From Coniella vitis (Eukaryota; Ascomycota; Sordariomycetes; Diaporthales; Schizoparmaceae): a stretch of 64,000 bases of DNA. This document shows positions 13,294 through 25,792 of this stretch, one piece after another (within the stretch, counting starts at the first letter, position 1; each line of letters starts with the position of its first letter). Under the pieces are notes generated by a model that saw nothing but the letters and a program-made list of their open reading frames with translations, searched no databases and was not told the origin of the DNA. Position numbers and translations under genes: made by a program. The DNA is taken from the NCBI GenBank assembly GCA_011317545.1, contig WUJK01000008.1, positions 496,001 to 560,000 of the forward strand, given 5' to 3'.

Positions 13294-15093
13294 CCACTCT
13301 TTGTCTCTGTCATCGCCATTCGCCGCCCGCCCCGCCTGCTCGGGTTCTTGTTCTACAAGCTGCCAGAAAGTAGCTGACTTCTGCTGCGGATACATAGTAA
13401 AGCTGTCACGGCCAGGAAACCACATACTGCTGCCCTATAGGTCAAAGAACTCAGGAGATGTTGCTTTTGACGCATGGTGACCCGAATGACCCAGCTCCCA
13501 TCCGTTCTCTCCATCCATCCATCCATACGAGCGCTACGTGCACATCACTGGAGCTGAAAAAGAGGGAGAAGAAGGAGCAGAAAAGGAAAAAGCAGAGCAT
13601 CGAGTAATTCTCTTTGATGATTCCGAGTCACTGCGCAGGAACCATTTGACGCCTTTTTCGATACCAACTGCCCACGACTTCCGACTACCACCCCCCTTTT
13701 CAGACAGCCCTTTGTTTTGTTTTGTTTTTCCTCACTTACCGCGGGGGGCCACCAAGCCTCGCTTCCCCGGATCTACTTGCTGCAAGGCATCACTTGTACT
13801 TTGTACTTGCCAGACCGCACAGCCTCTCGTCGTGCCACTCAGCAACACTAAAGACTCGTCTTTTCTTGCTTGCTTTATGGGGAGGTTACTTGTACCTAGT
13901 CAGACTCTGGAGCCTACTAAAGTGTTACTCTAGTTTATGGCATCGTTGTGGCCTATTCTCGTGGCTGTAGCGCCATTCCGTAAATTGTTTGAAACAAAGT
14001 ACTGATAGTTTAACTTCGCAAAAGAAAGCAGGTACATATTTAATCCTTACCCTTTTCAAGGAGACTATACGAGCGCAGTGGAAAGGTACGGTATGCACTG
14101 TACAGACTCAGAGCAATATCGAAGATATCTGGCTTGCTAGAATGTATGTTCTCCACGAGAAGATGGAGAAACCAGTTGCTCTAGGTGAGCTAAATAGTGT
14201 TTTTTTTTAAAAAAAAAAATGAAAAATGATGACTTATCGACTCTTGGGCCCTTCACATAGTTATATGAGTGCGGTGACTCATTTTGGTCCTGTCAATGCT
14301 CAATGTCATTCATTGTTGTGGTGAAAGAGTAAATCTGTCCAGGGCGATGTTTGGTAAATACGACTTGTATTAGGGTATATACAATGGTGGAGTCTGAAGA
14401 ATCTCTCACGAGTCTACACGTTATGCTCATATATATATCCATATTGGCTCTTGCGTGAATTGGAGTCTACTTCCCTTTTACACATACCAATACAATCATG
14501 AGCCGTGACGATTCGCTCGTCCGGGGCGTTCATGGCCGCTTTCTTATGATAATGGCACACTTGCAGCTGCAGCATCGCAGTCTTTTCCATCATCGTTGGC
14601 ATCATCCTCATCATCGTCGTCGTCGTCGTCCTCCCGGTCGTATGCACAAGTAGCCAACGCGCTGATCGCAAGAACGTTTGACGTATTGGCAGTCGAATTT
14701 GTCAACTTCCATCGCTATAAGAAGCTCAAGCACATCTCGACTTACTATTGCTCTGGGAACAGCTGGAAACTCCCAGGTAGGTGTTTCTTATTCATGAATT
14801 TTGCGTGTTGCAGCTCACTATTGCCTAACGCAAGACCCCAACGGCCGAAATGGCAAGCGAGCGGGGCGACCTTTTTGCGATGATGTGTGATTCTAATCGG
14901 ACCAAGTTGACCCGTGGATTGAGATGATTATATGTCCAGTCACCTGGGGGCCCGTAAGCATTCAAAAAAACAGGACCAGGCCGACTGCATTCCACAGACC
15001 GTAAGCAAATTATCAGGTGAGAAGCCTGGAGATACTGAATTCCAGCAAAGACATTCCCCCATCTTATCCACGCAGCTTTGCAGAGCGAATACC

Positions 15094-15876
15094 ATGGGCT
15101 CGGCTGTTTTGCTTCCTACCCTCCTCGTGTCCACAGGCACCATTTTCTATCTTGTCGCCCGCGCCTTTATTGCATCCCGTCGACAAGCCCGCGTCCAAGC
15201 CCACAAGGAACAAGAAGAAGCCAGGCGCAGCCAAATGGCCGAGGAGGACAGCCGCGCCGCTGAAGGACCCGTCTACAGAACCGGCCCGCCCAACGACGTC
15301 CGCGAGCTCAATGGCGACTGGTACGAGGAGAGGTTCGGCATCCAGTTCGGCAAAATGACCCCCCAAAGCCAACGCTTCCGCGTCCGCTTCGGGACCAGGG
15401 GTGCGTTCCTCGAGGGGCTGCCGGCCTGCGGCGGCTTCTACACCCTCTCGCCCACGGGCGTGGAGCTGGATTTCCTGGGCATCGACCGCTTCCACAGCGT
15501 GGAGCGGCCTGCGGACGCGCGCGGCGGCCGGGGGGCGGCCGAGGAGGAGGCGTTTTGCGATGGGCTGCGCCTGCTCGGCGCGGAATGGATCCCCAATGAG
15601 TATTCGCTGATCACGGGTCCCACGGGCGGCGAGGCTCTTCGCTTGGACGTCGGATGGGAGCCTCTGCCTGGACCGGGCGTGGCGGGAGTGACGGCCGAAG
15701 ATGTCGGCGGGTGCGGTGTGTGGGTGCTCAAGATCTCAGAACTCGAGGCCGCTCACAAGGGCACGGGCGTGATTCGCTACGCACGCTCGATGGAAGAGCG
15801 GTGCAGGATCTTGGAGCGTCTGGGCGCTGTCTTCTACAAGAACCCAAAGGAGTGTCCGGATTTGAACCTTCCCTGA
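15094..15876 (+). CDS. Hypothetical membrane-anchored protein, 260 aa
   Basis: A single uninterrupted frame encodes 260 residues. I start it at the ATG at 15094 because the context (ACCATGG) is strong and the protein then opens with a hydrophobic segment (about residues 4-24), a likely N-terminal membrane anchor. Upstream in-frame codons as far as 14932 give a low-quality peptide and are probably 5' leader. A charged linker rich in Arg, Gln and Glu (about 25-55) follows the anchor, then a soluble domain containing RELNGDWYEERFG and, near the end, RCRILERLGAVFYKNPKECP. The domain has high third-position G/C and even composition, which supports real coding. I do not recognise the family. It stands alone between two gene-free blocks of 15 kb and 10 kb. 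The anchor suggests an ER, mitochondrial outer or other internal membrane, with the domain on one face; this is inference. Confidence 0.75.
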   Translation: MGSAVLLPTLLVSTGTIFYLVARAFIASRRQARVQAHKEQEEARRSQMAEEDSRAAEGPVYRTGPPNDVRELNGDWYEERFGIQFGKMTPQSQRFRVRFGTRGAFLEGLPACGGFYTLSPTGVELDFLGIDRFHSVERPADARGGRGAAEEEAFCDGLRLLGAEWIPNEYSLITGPTGGEALRLDVGWEPLPGPGVAGVTAEDVGGCGVWVLKISELEAAHKGTGVIRYARSMEERCRILERLGAVFYKNPKECPDLNLP

Positions 15877-18208
15877 GATCGAGAAGGACTTGGATCGTAA
15901 GATCTTTGGGGTCCCGTCGTGATCGGATTCCATATCAAGAGACTCTAATAGCAAGCTTACTCATCCAATGATATTAAGGCACTCATTCTGTGAGCCCCTT
16001 CGGTATATTCTGGAGATATGATACGCTATCATTACGGATTGGTCTTCAACCGACTCCCCAAGAATGACAAGCTATAGACCACGGCTAGCACTATCAGCCT
16101 TGTATATAGAATGGAGCGTCGATAATACTCAAAGTCTTGTTTGCTCACTGTAATCACAACTACACGCATACAGGCACGCATTTGTCCCAGGGCTCTCCTT
16201 GTATCGCATCGGTCGTACGGATTGGGCCATCCGCGCCACTCAGTCACATAGAGAGGTACACAAGGTTCAAGCACAAAGATTCCCACCGTCAGCACACCCT
16301 CTCCAGGTACGCACACGGATGGGGGTTGGGTTGTCTTGATCTTTTTTCTGCCACTGCCTTGGCTCCTCAATGGAGAAACATGGCCCCAGAAACACGCATT
16401 TCTTCTGCATGGGAGAAAGCAGCTTACTTGGGCGTCATGTGCTCTACGCCACGAAACGCCCTGTCGTCCTCTTCACTCGATGTAATTCTACGGTGGCTAG
16501 CATAAGCACACACCTCCCAGTTCTCATGCGCAGGTCATTTGTCTCAAACTTTTTTGTTTATAACGCTGTTTTATGGGGGATGTTATGTTTCGGTACATTG
16601 ATACTGGGGCCAGGTTGCTCGTGTACCATGTCGTTTTGGAACGCTTCCCCTCCACGCCATGAAGGTCGCTGGCGGGCATCTGAGGAAGAGGAAAGGGGGG
16701 CCTGGCCGGCGCCATGGCACGACCCTCTCTCTATACTCGACGGCGGGTAACTTGGTCATGCCATGACGACACCTCAGATCTAAAGCTGCAGTGAACCAGT
16801 AAAACCTACTGCAAAGCTGCGGGCCAGGCATATGGTTTTGCTCAAGGAGTCATCCGGCTTGAAGGCTGCTCATCGCCGCCTTTGCTGGCCGTTGACAAGT
16901 ACGCATGTACGTTTTCACTCAAAAGGCCCATCAATGACGCCGTCAATAAGATGGAAATGCTCTTTCTGGATGAGTACGTAACCAATCATTTGTGTTTTTC
17001 TTGCATCACTTCTATATTCCCAGGGCTGCTATCCCCCGGCTACGTGCAGATATTCATGCATGTGTGCAACGCGGAACCACTCCTTGGTCTTCCCCTTTCC
17101 ATGTCCGTTTCCCAACATGATGACCATTCTGCTCGAGGCACGAAGTGATTGGCCCAAAGAGCAGCACATCTTGTGGAATCGGCACGAGTGTTTTCGACAA
17201 AACTCTCCAGCAGAACGCGCAAAAGAAGCGCTCTCTCGGCTGCATGGTGCAACATCATCATTAACCCCCCCCCCCCTATAATTTGAGGCCACGGTGGGAT
17301 AAAAAGCAATGGCAACCACGGTTGCTACTGGTGAAAAGGTCGGTGCATACTTGCAGAAGCAATCATCATCGTCTGACTCTGGGACATAAGAATGTGAGAG
17401 ACATCCTTTTTTCTTTTGGAGGCGTATAAGGAGATTGAACGGTCAATAAGGAACGGGCTATAGTGTATGTGGCTTATATTCCTTCAACCTTGCCCATATT
17501 ATATACATATGCCATGACGGGAGGAGTCCTGTAAGACACATCCAAGTCCCTTGGCTCAAGCCGCCCCAAGATCAAGAGGAGCGGGGGGCTCATATTGTCG
17601 ACCGCCACGGGTGAAATGGAAACTGAGCACGTGTGATGTCCACTGGGGCTCCCGCTCCGGCTGTCCCCCGGATACAGAATGAGAAGGGCTTCACGATACA
17701 CACAGTGTGTGGTTGTGATGGCCTGTTGCTGCTGCTGCCGCTGCTGCTTGCTGCCTCTGCTATCACGGTTTGCTACCATCTACAGGCCCCTTTGGCCCGG
17801 TGGGCGTATCAAAGTGGCGTGACTCAGGAGGCTCAGAAACATTTCCAAAAAGGGGGGCCGATATCACGTTACTGCAATTTCAGCATCCCCCCCCCCGAAC
17901 CAAAGATAATCCACGTTCGAGCAGCAGGGTCACTCTCTGTACGATGTAGTAGAGCAATCAGACGCTCCCCCTCGCACAGCTTCCGCCGTCTTGGCCCCAC
18001 GGCGCACAACAGGAAACGGGTGGTGGATACATTGCCTAGAGATGGGTAGTCACACACAACAGCAGCAGGCCAAATATCCGCCGTTGAGGTCCACCCGTCA
18101 CTTGCTGTCCTGCCGCTAATGGCACGAATGGCAGATGCGGTGGAGCGTGGTAGCGAGAAATTGAGAAGCGTGCCGTGCGTACTGTCCATGTACATGGTAG
18201 ACTTGTCC

Positions 18209-18229
18209 GAGAGAGAGAGAGAGAGAGAG
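18209..18229. repeat. GA dinucleotide repeat
   Basis: About ten GA units in gene-free DNA. Confidence 0.9.
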
Positions 18230-21200
18230 CGCACAAAAGCCCCGTGCGAAGCCCGATCAGATGAGGATATGGTGAACCGCTGCGGCTATCCGGCCTCGAC
18301 TCGTTCTTCAGCTGGAAAAAGAAAAGAAAGAAAAGAAAGAAAACAGAAAAGACAAAAGAATTGAATGAACAGGATTGTACATTCACCGTCAAAAAAGCAA
18401 AGTACTTCCTAAGCTCAACAACCACTCGCATTTCGCGATCTTGGAACGCCCTCTGTGCTGAGGCTTGATCAAGCGCGGTTATACTTGCTATTATTTCTTT
18501 AACCCGACGCGGGTGTACCATTACTTTTCCCTCTGCTAAACCCCCCTGTTCGTATACGTCCCCATCATACGTTTCACAGCCAGGAAAAGGTGCCTAGATC
18601 TATTGCCAGAAGGGATACGAGTTCAGTTCCCCGTGAATAACTGGGAACAAAGCTTGGTAGTTTTGTCATTTTTTCTCGTCCCGGCGATCTGGTTATCACA
18701 TTGCACGATGCGTACATACAGGGCGCAGGCACACCCAGAGATTGACGCAAGGCTTTCCAGGGCCCGGTGGCTGTGGTTGCCTCGATGTCTGATGTAACCA
18801 GTAAGACTGAATGGCCACTGGATTGATCATTTGGGATTCTGAGCCTTCTATCTGGTTATAACATTCTGGCTGACTTTGCATATGGCTTCATGTAGACTCG
18901 TGGTGGCCAGGTGCAAGTCATTCACAGTCTACGGAGTCTCGAGTCGAAGGGGGGTTTCCAGAAGGCTGGAGCAGCTTTAGGAGCTTGCGTGAGGGTTATG
19001 TTTCGGCTAAATAAACGCACACAGGAGGACTTGTTGCTGGGTCGTCCTCGGGGAGCACAGAACGAAACGGACATCAAAACGGAGGCAGCACGGCGAGGCG
19101 GCGAGCAGGGCTTCCTGATCACAGATTGAGGCGCTGAAACGGCATTCAACTGGAGAGTTTGTCTTTTCTGGGCGACCGGATCGAGAATTTACATTCTGCT
19201 AGCATCCAGTATCAACATGAAAACTCGCAAGTTCAAAAAAGTAAACCAATTGTATCGTATTTCTGGCTGCGCAGATCGCTACACGATGCTTTTATTCGCC
19301 CCCAGATATTGGTTGTAAATCCCTGCCCAGACCATTCATTGTGCGCCTCCCACAAATACATCCAGACAGATTAATTAAATATAAAAGCAATAAATTCGTA
19401 CAATAAAACACAATAAAGCCTTTCCTCCTTCCCCCCCCCCCCCACCCCTTTCAAAACCTGTGTTCAGCCACGCCACGCTTCCCCTTTTCCACTCCTCACT
19501 TGACCTGCGCCACTGTAACACAAGTGCTGGGCTTGATTTGAGACCGTACCACAAAGCAAAAAGGATAAACCAATTCCAGGAGCCTGCAAGCGATTTGGGG
19601 GTTCCACGACAGCCCACCGGGCAAGAAAAGCGCCCGCCCCCACCACACACACACTCTCCCCCCCCCCCCCCGAAAAACCCGGCCTCCAACTCTCGGGTCG
19701 TGATCTCCCCCGCCGTTACACATTTATCACCTCCTCCAGCTTCCTGAATCCGATAGGGCTCTAGGAGGATCCCATTCTTTATCGTGTGCCACCGTTCAGC
19801 CGTACGGGAACCAGGCCGCACAGTCCAGAATCGAGAATATATATAGGCAACTCTTGTCCGAGGTGTGGCTATGCGCTGACTCCAATGCCAAAGTAAAAGA
19901 TTGCTCCTCGAAACCCCACAGCTACATCAGTTATAGACTGTGTGTTCAAAGTATGGATCCAAACCGTGTTGATTTTGACCCTTCTCTCGCGTTGACTGGT
20001 CGTACGAGAATCGGAGCCGAGGTATCCTTCCTCCGGGCGGATGTCTAGGTAAACTAAGAAGAAAAAAAGAGAGAAAATAAACTTACACTCTAGCATCCCA
20101 GACGAGAGACATGATTTGATATTGTACGCCAATGATCACCATCTCTCCATATACATGGACTTTCCCGCTGTTACATGCTGCTCCCTCCCGTTGGAGATCC
20201 CCAAAAAAAAAAAAAAAAAACACGCGTGATGTTTGGCTCAAAAAAAGCCGGGACTCGTGACGGGTCTGTTTCCTAGACATGACTGTCATCATCATCGTTG
20301 GAGTGAGTTCACAGACTTGTCCGATGAAAGGATTCAAGTGGCTTAAGTGATGAGCTCAGGTGGGAGACACTGGGGCGGCGTCGAATGTTTTGAAGGCATG
20401 GGGAGGGTTGGAGTGAGCATGCGCAGCATCAGAGACACGGAGACATCCACGCTTTTTTCACGCTCCATTTTGAGACAACGATGAGTCGATGATGGTAACT
20501 TGCCAATGGGTACGTATTTTGCAGAAAGGTCCCCGGGAAAAGGGGGGGGGGTTGATATGTGTATTTCAAGTTAGAGCTCTGGAGATGCGGTGTGGACAAT
20601 CGGGATTTCTGCGGCTTAACTGCGTGGGCTAACCAAGCAGATAGGACAAGACTGCGGGTCAGGTGAGATGATTTCAAAGCTGTTGTATAAGGAACATACT
20701 TGCGGGGGAGTGATCTGGGGCTGCATGATATATGATGAAAAATAGACTTGAATACATACGCTTTAGGCACAACCACCACTTGACAACCAAGGCAAGTTGC
20801 TACATGTTAACCTGCAACGACAACCTCTTGTACCTCCCAAGCACAATGTTTTCCCACCTTGGACACTTGTGGCAACACAGTAATACTAGACACCATCTCT
20901 TGTTCGTATACGCGGATAGTACCGGCCAATTGTTCCAGTCACTGTTGTCTCACACTCCACCTCTACACATACACACACGTGTTTATGTGGTTATATGTGC
21001 ACATGAGCAGGGAAAGCGGTGCCGGTTTCCAACAACACGAGAAGGATGACTTGAATAACCCAGAGTGATGAACGAAGAAAATGAGACAGCCGCTCACGCT
21101 ATCGTGCCGAGTCTGTCAAAGATATAAGATACTTTGAGATCTTGTAGAAACGAGTATCGAGGCCAACAGGTAGGTATTACCTCGCGGTCTCAAGAATGCA

Positions 21201-21922
21201 CACCTATTGTACGTGAGTATTGATTTACATCGGGCCATCTCGACGAGTTGATGCACACAAAACATACTGCCACGTTTGTTAGTGCACGAAATTACAAATG
21301 TGTACGCGAAGACGCGTAGTCGTCGTCTAGGCAAGTATGCCTCCATTCGACGAACAGAGGCCACCCGAAAGCTTTGGTGAAGCTACTCTTCGCTCACTAC
21401 GCTGCGAGGCTTTTAACAACATGTCATCTGACCTCGAGCTCCATCTTACGTTTATACACCAAGAATTTATAACATTTACAACCCCCCAGGTTTCTTTTCT
21501 TTTGTTGCGGTGTGACAATACTCACCCATTGAGACTGCTTCCATATTTACCCTTGGGTACAATGGTTTATTTTTTCCCGAGTGCCCCCCTCTGAGACATG
21601 CATTCACGGAAAACGTGAGCGCGTACACACACCCTAGTCTTGCATTCTCACATGACCTTTGATTTCAATGTCAGACAGTGGTAAGAGAGTCTTGGACTCA
21701 TATTTGTTGTACGATACATCTGCTGGGCCCAGGTCCAGAGATCACGGGGTGCGAGCCACACTTGGGTGTGTCTCTGTCGATTTTGTACGTTTTGATGACA
21801 ACTATGGTGGATATTCCAAATCATATGAGTGTGCAAGATTCTGGGCAGAGGTTGTATTCACTTATCCTTTTTGGACTGATCCAGTTTGTCATGCCTGGTT
21901 CCTTTGAATGCTCTCGATAGCC

Positions 21923-21946
21923 GAGAGAGAGAGAGAGAGAGAGAGA
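21923..21946. repeat. GA dinucleotide repeat, 12 units
   Basis: Twelve uninterrupted GA units in gene-free DNA. Confidence 0.9.
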
Positions 21947-22661
21947 TGTCGCATGGACAAACTGAAAGGAACGCAATCCATAAGAAATCGTGCACCGTGA
22001 CAAAAGATGAGATAAGCCTACGACCGTCTCCTTATGGTCAAAGAGAAATGCCAGATTCCGACTCCTCCCCGCGGTGGCCCAAAAGACGGGCACTGTACGT
22101 TTCTCGTCATGAGCGATCAAAGTTCCGACGAATCAGAGGCTAAACAGACCGGTCGTGCCAAGCCAATGAGCACTTACTTGTATGAGTCAGCAACGGTACT
22201 CGGTACATCGGATCTCTCTCCCCCGCGTTTGTGTAAGTACCCCGGATTTCTCGAGGACATCTACGCGCGGGGCAGACTTGTGTTAGAGCGTAAGAAAGTA
22301 GAATCAAAATAATCAGCGAAATTGTTTATAAAATTTGGTCTCTTTCTCTTTTTCTTTTCTTTTTTTCCCTAATTTTTTCCTTTTTTTTTCTTCAAACGGA
22401 AAAATCAGATGAAAAGAAAACGGCGCGCTTTGTTGCATATACTCACTAATCTTTGAGACTTGTCACTGTACAATGTAATTCGTTCCCGTTCTGTTTGGGC
22501 TTTGCACAATATCTCCAGACGGATTGGTCCAAAACGTGCCGACCCAAAACTTGAACAAATAAACAAACACCAAATAAATGCTCAGGTTGCATCGCACCCT
22601 CAGGCACCACCCACACACGCATGGCACACATGTACATATTCGCAGCATGGTTTGGAAATTC

Positions 22662-22700
<39 letters not shown>

Positions 22701-25700
22701 CGCCTGGATTCCTCTTTTATCTTTATTTTGATAGAGGAGGTGGTGAAAGAGGGGGGGCAAGCAGAGGGAGGTTGCAGCAAGTATCCTGTTGACTCGAGCA
22801 CGTTGCTACCCTCCTTTAAGGCCTGACCGCTGTTTTGCAATATGTTGCTGTGGCTCGCAGACGACTGACCGGTGCCATTCACTGAAAACGAACCACGCTT
22901 GAATGCTACTTACGTGTTTTTTCTTTCTTTTGGGGATATCTCTCTTAATAAGTCGAGATGTTTGTTGTTTGGGCAGAGGGTACGTTGACCGGTTGACACT
23001 CTCACCCTCCCCCCCCCCCCAAGAATCCACACAAACAAAACCCCAGCGCGCAACTGCGTCCCGGTTCTCCGGGAGTGGCAGAAGCCGTGGCAAGACACAT
23101 GGCGTGTACATGTAACATGGGGATCTTTCAACGACCTCCGCAAACACAGGAAGGACAACAGCGCAGGAGAAAAAGCACGCGCATTCAGGCGAAGGAGGGT
23201 TGAATCCTGGGGGGGGGGGGTGGAGAGTGGTGGTATACATAACAGGACGGTCAGTATCTCTGCGCGTAGAATGTCTGAATTGCGAATATTAGGGCGAATA
23301 CTAGGTAAGGGGTTTTATGATACTTTCCTACATGATGGATGCATCATCTTTTCCCCCTCCCCCCACGGCGTGGGAAGCATGAGTACCGAGAACTCACTTG
23401 GGGGAGAGAGCTGATGGGATTCAACAATACTCATCCTTTACCGTCTCAATTTTCGATCCTTGCATATGGGGAGCAAGCATCGTTGCAATGTGCTGGCCGC
23501 CTTTGTATTCCCTTCTCCAGGCCTGGGAATCCGGCTGAGGAAAAGCGATGTGCTGATGCCAAATCGTAATGCTGACAGTGAGCAGCACGAGACTTGGAAT
23601 CTCTGCAAGCACTGCAGCCAGAAGTACATTCAGCATAGGGCCTTTTGATAGTCGTATGCCCCCCCTCCCACCTTTGGGGGACAAGACAAAGTGGTGTCAA
23701 GATATACATAGTAAAAGTAGAATGCAATCTACGTGTTGAAGCCGTGGCTGGGGGCCCTGCAGACCGGTCTGAAGGTGCTTACAGGTTCTTTTGCCCGCTA
23801 CTTACTGTACTGTACTGTACTGCCACCCGCACGTGGGGTGATTGATGTGATGTGATCAGGTTGCCCAACCTCGCAGGGGGGGGGGGCTTTTTCTGCTGGG
23901 ACTGGACAGCTTATGGCGTTTTTGATCTCTCTTCTCGTCCGGCCGGTCAGCGGTGAAGTTCCCAAAGCACAAATCCATGGCATTGCGTGATAAAATAGCC
24001 CGTGAGTGTTAAAAAGTGATGGTTGGTTTCATTTGCTGCCCACCACTCCTCCTCTGGGGCTCACCACCACCACCACCACCACCGCTGCCAACCACTATTT
24101 ACAGGCAGTTACCACGGTTTGGTACGCTTGGAGGCGCGGGACCGGCCCTGCCGGTAACCACTCAATCCAAACACACAGGAGCCGCTGCGGAGCGTGCGAA
24201 TAGGACCGTTCCGCGGGCACTTGGCTTGCTCAGAAAGCGGGCTGAGTTGGAGGGGTGGAGTGGACATTTCATTCCTATTCCTGTGAGAGCGAATCAAAAG
24301 AAGCCAGAAAAAGGGGGGGGGGGGGAGGGGGAGAAGAATGCACACTTTAAGCCGATGAAATTGATTGCAAGAAATGACAGGTAGAATTCAGGAAATAATT
24401 AAATACAAAAAATTCGTGACGGGTTGGTTTGTATTTCGTGTTGATACCTTGGAAACCAGTAACTGTAATGCTTTTTCCAAGGCCGGTTCCGGGTCATTGG
24501 CTTCTTCATTTTCTTGGTTTCTTGTATAGGGCAAGAGTTGCGTCTGTTCAAGCCTTGAAAAGAAGATACTTCATACCTACCAGACCCTGGAAACTCGAGT
24601 ATCAGCAACGGATATATGCGCATGTGCAAAAAAAGAAAAAGAAAAAGAAAAAGAAATCCAGTAATCCCATCCAAGAGCCGACCAATATCAATACGCCCGC
24701 AAACCCCACGTACTAACGGTTGGTTATCCGTCGGTGTGGAATCCCGGTCAGTACTTCAAATACATATTTATAAACATAATCATAACCATATATCATTAAA
24801 TAGAAAACAAACAAATAAACAAAACCAACCAAGCGTGAGCGGTTAGAAAGGACCAGTGTCATTTCTTCTTTCACTCCATAACGCACCGTCTCATCAATTG
24901 GTCATAGTCCTTATTGAATACTCCACACACGCCGTCGTCATTCTACACAGTCAATACGAGATCAAACCAACCAGATGACTGATACTCAGCCCCTCAGCTG
25001 GGGCATCGTCCAGCCCAAGCCCAAGTCATCTCAAAAGAAACCGCCCCAAGTATATAGCTAGAAATATTGGGATACATGCAACCTCGGCTACAGTTCTCCC
25101 ATTCCAAAAAGAAATTGTTGATCAAGTGCCACTATGTCCTCAGGGGTTTGATACCAAAGCAAACACAGATACACAACTATATGCTTTTCTGTGACCCCAA
25201 CACACAAATACACGGCACACAACATAACAAGATTGGGTGGCGCCACGCTTGACTTATCGCCGACTGGCGAAAAACCCGTACTTGCGGGGCCGGGGCACGA
25301 TGAACTGGGGAGATCTCTTTTGACGAGGGGAGGTCGCCGGATGGGTCCGCTGCGCTCCTATTTACACAAACATGACAGAGCGGGCGGGCGTGCAAGCCTG
25401 CTTGCATGAGAGTATTGTGGCGGGCTTGAAGACTCGGTTTGTGCGCTTGGGGAGTGGGTGGTTGGGTGCAAGTAGATATCTTTGGACCGGTGGCGACGCG
25501 TTCAAGGTTATGATACAAGACGGTGGGCTATTTCGGCATGAATTATACGAGCGCTATCGTGAAGACGAATGTATCTTAAGGCTTATCACGGTACTTTTGT
25601 GCCCGTTGTGAAATCCCATTCTATGGAGAAACGAGCAGATTGACAGTCAGGACTGAGTACCTAGCTACAGAGCTTGGTCTTGTACGCTTTGGCAATGACG

Positions 25701-25792
25701 AAGCAATTTGCGTTTGGATGTTTGTAGCATTGTGGCCCAACCCAGGTATACTGTATGTAGACAGCATCCGAACAACAACAAACACACACCAC

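Larger units (their letters stand above)
935..13399. repeat. Dispersed TACATAGTA 9-mers (16 copies)
   Basis: Exact TACATAGTA or its complement TACTATGTA starts at 935, 1090, 3460, 4788, 5183, 5978, 7612, 7774, 8158, 8169, 8504, 8544, 8885, 9560, 10812 and 13391. Many copies extend to TACATAGTAC, and one-mismatch variants are also common (for example 1752, 3906, 7461, 12151). Five more exact copies lie at 23705, 36357, 39608, 41448 and 46531. None falls inside a gene called here. No longer shared flank was apparent, so these do not look like copies of one long element. Confidence 0.85.
1..15093. other. 15-kb stretch with no recognisable gene
   Basis: I read all six frames and found no open frame that resembles a known protein or that joins to another frame through plausible splice sites. 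The stretch holds a compound GA/GT repeat near 731-775, a TTGC array (3346-3409), long poly(T) runs (6050-6085, 6725-6748), a GGTGCT array (13268-13293), a perfect 14-bp inverted repeat (12894-12939) and sixteen exact copies of TACATAGTA or its complement. It does not look like an AT-rich, RIP-degraded transposon block. It may carry non-coding transcripts, long regulatory sequence or genes too diverged to recognise by eye. Confidence 0.6.
15877..25792. other. 10-kb gene-free stretch
   Basis: No open frame here resembles a known protein. It holds GA arrays (18209-18229, 21923-21946), many runs of ten or more C or G (for example 17265-17276, 19431-19443, 19658-19671, 23009-23020, 23209-23220, 23876-23887, 24313-24325), a short GTACT repeat near 23800 and one TACATAGTA at 23705. 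The 25.0-25.7 kb part is the downstream region of the CHY zinc-finger gene. Confidence 0.6.
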
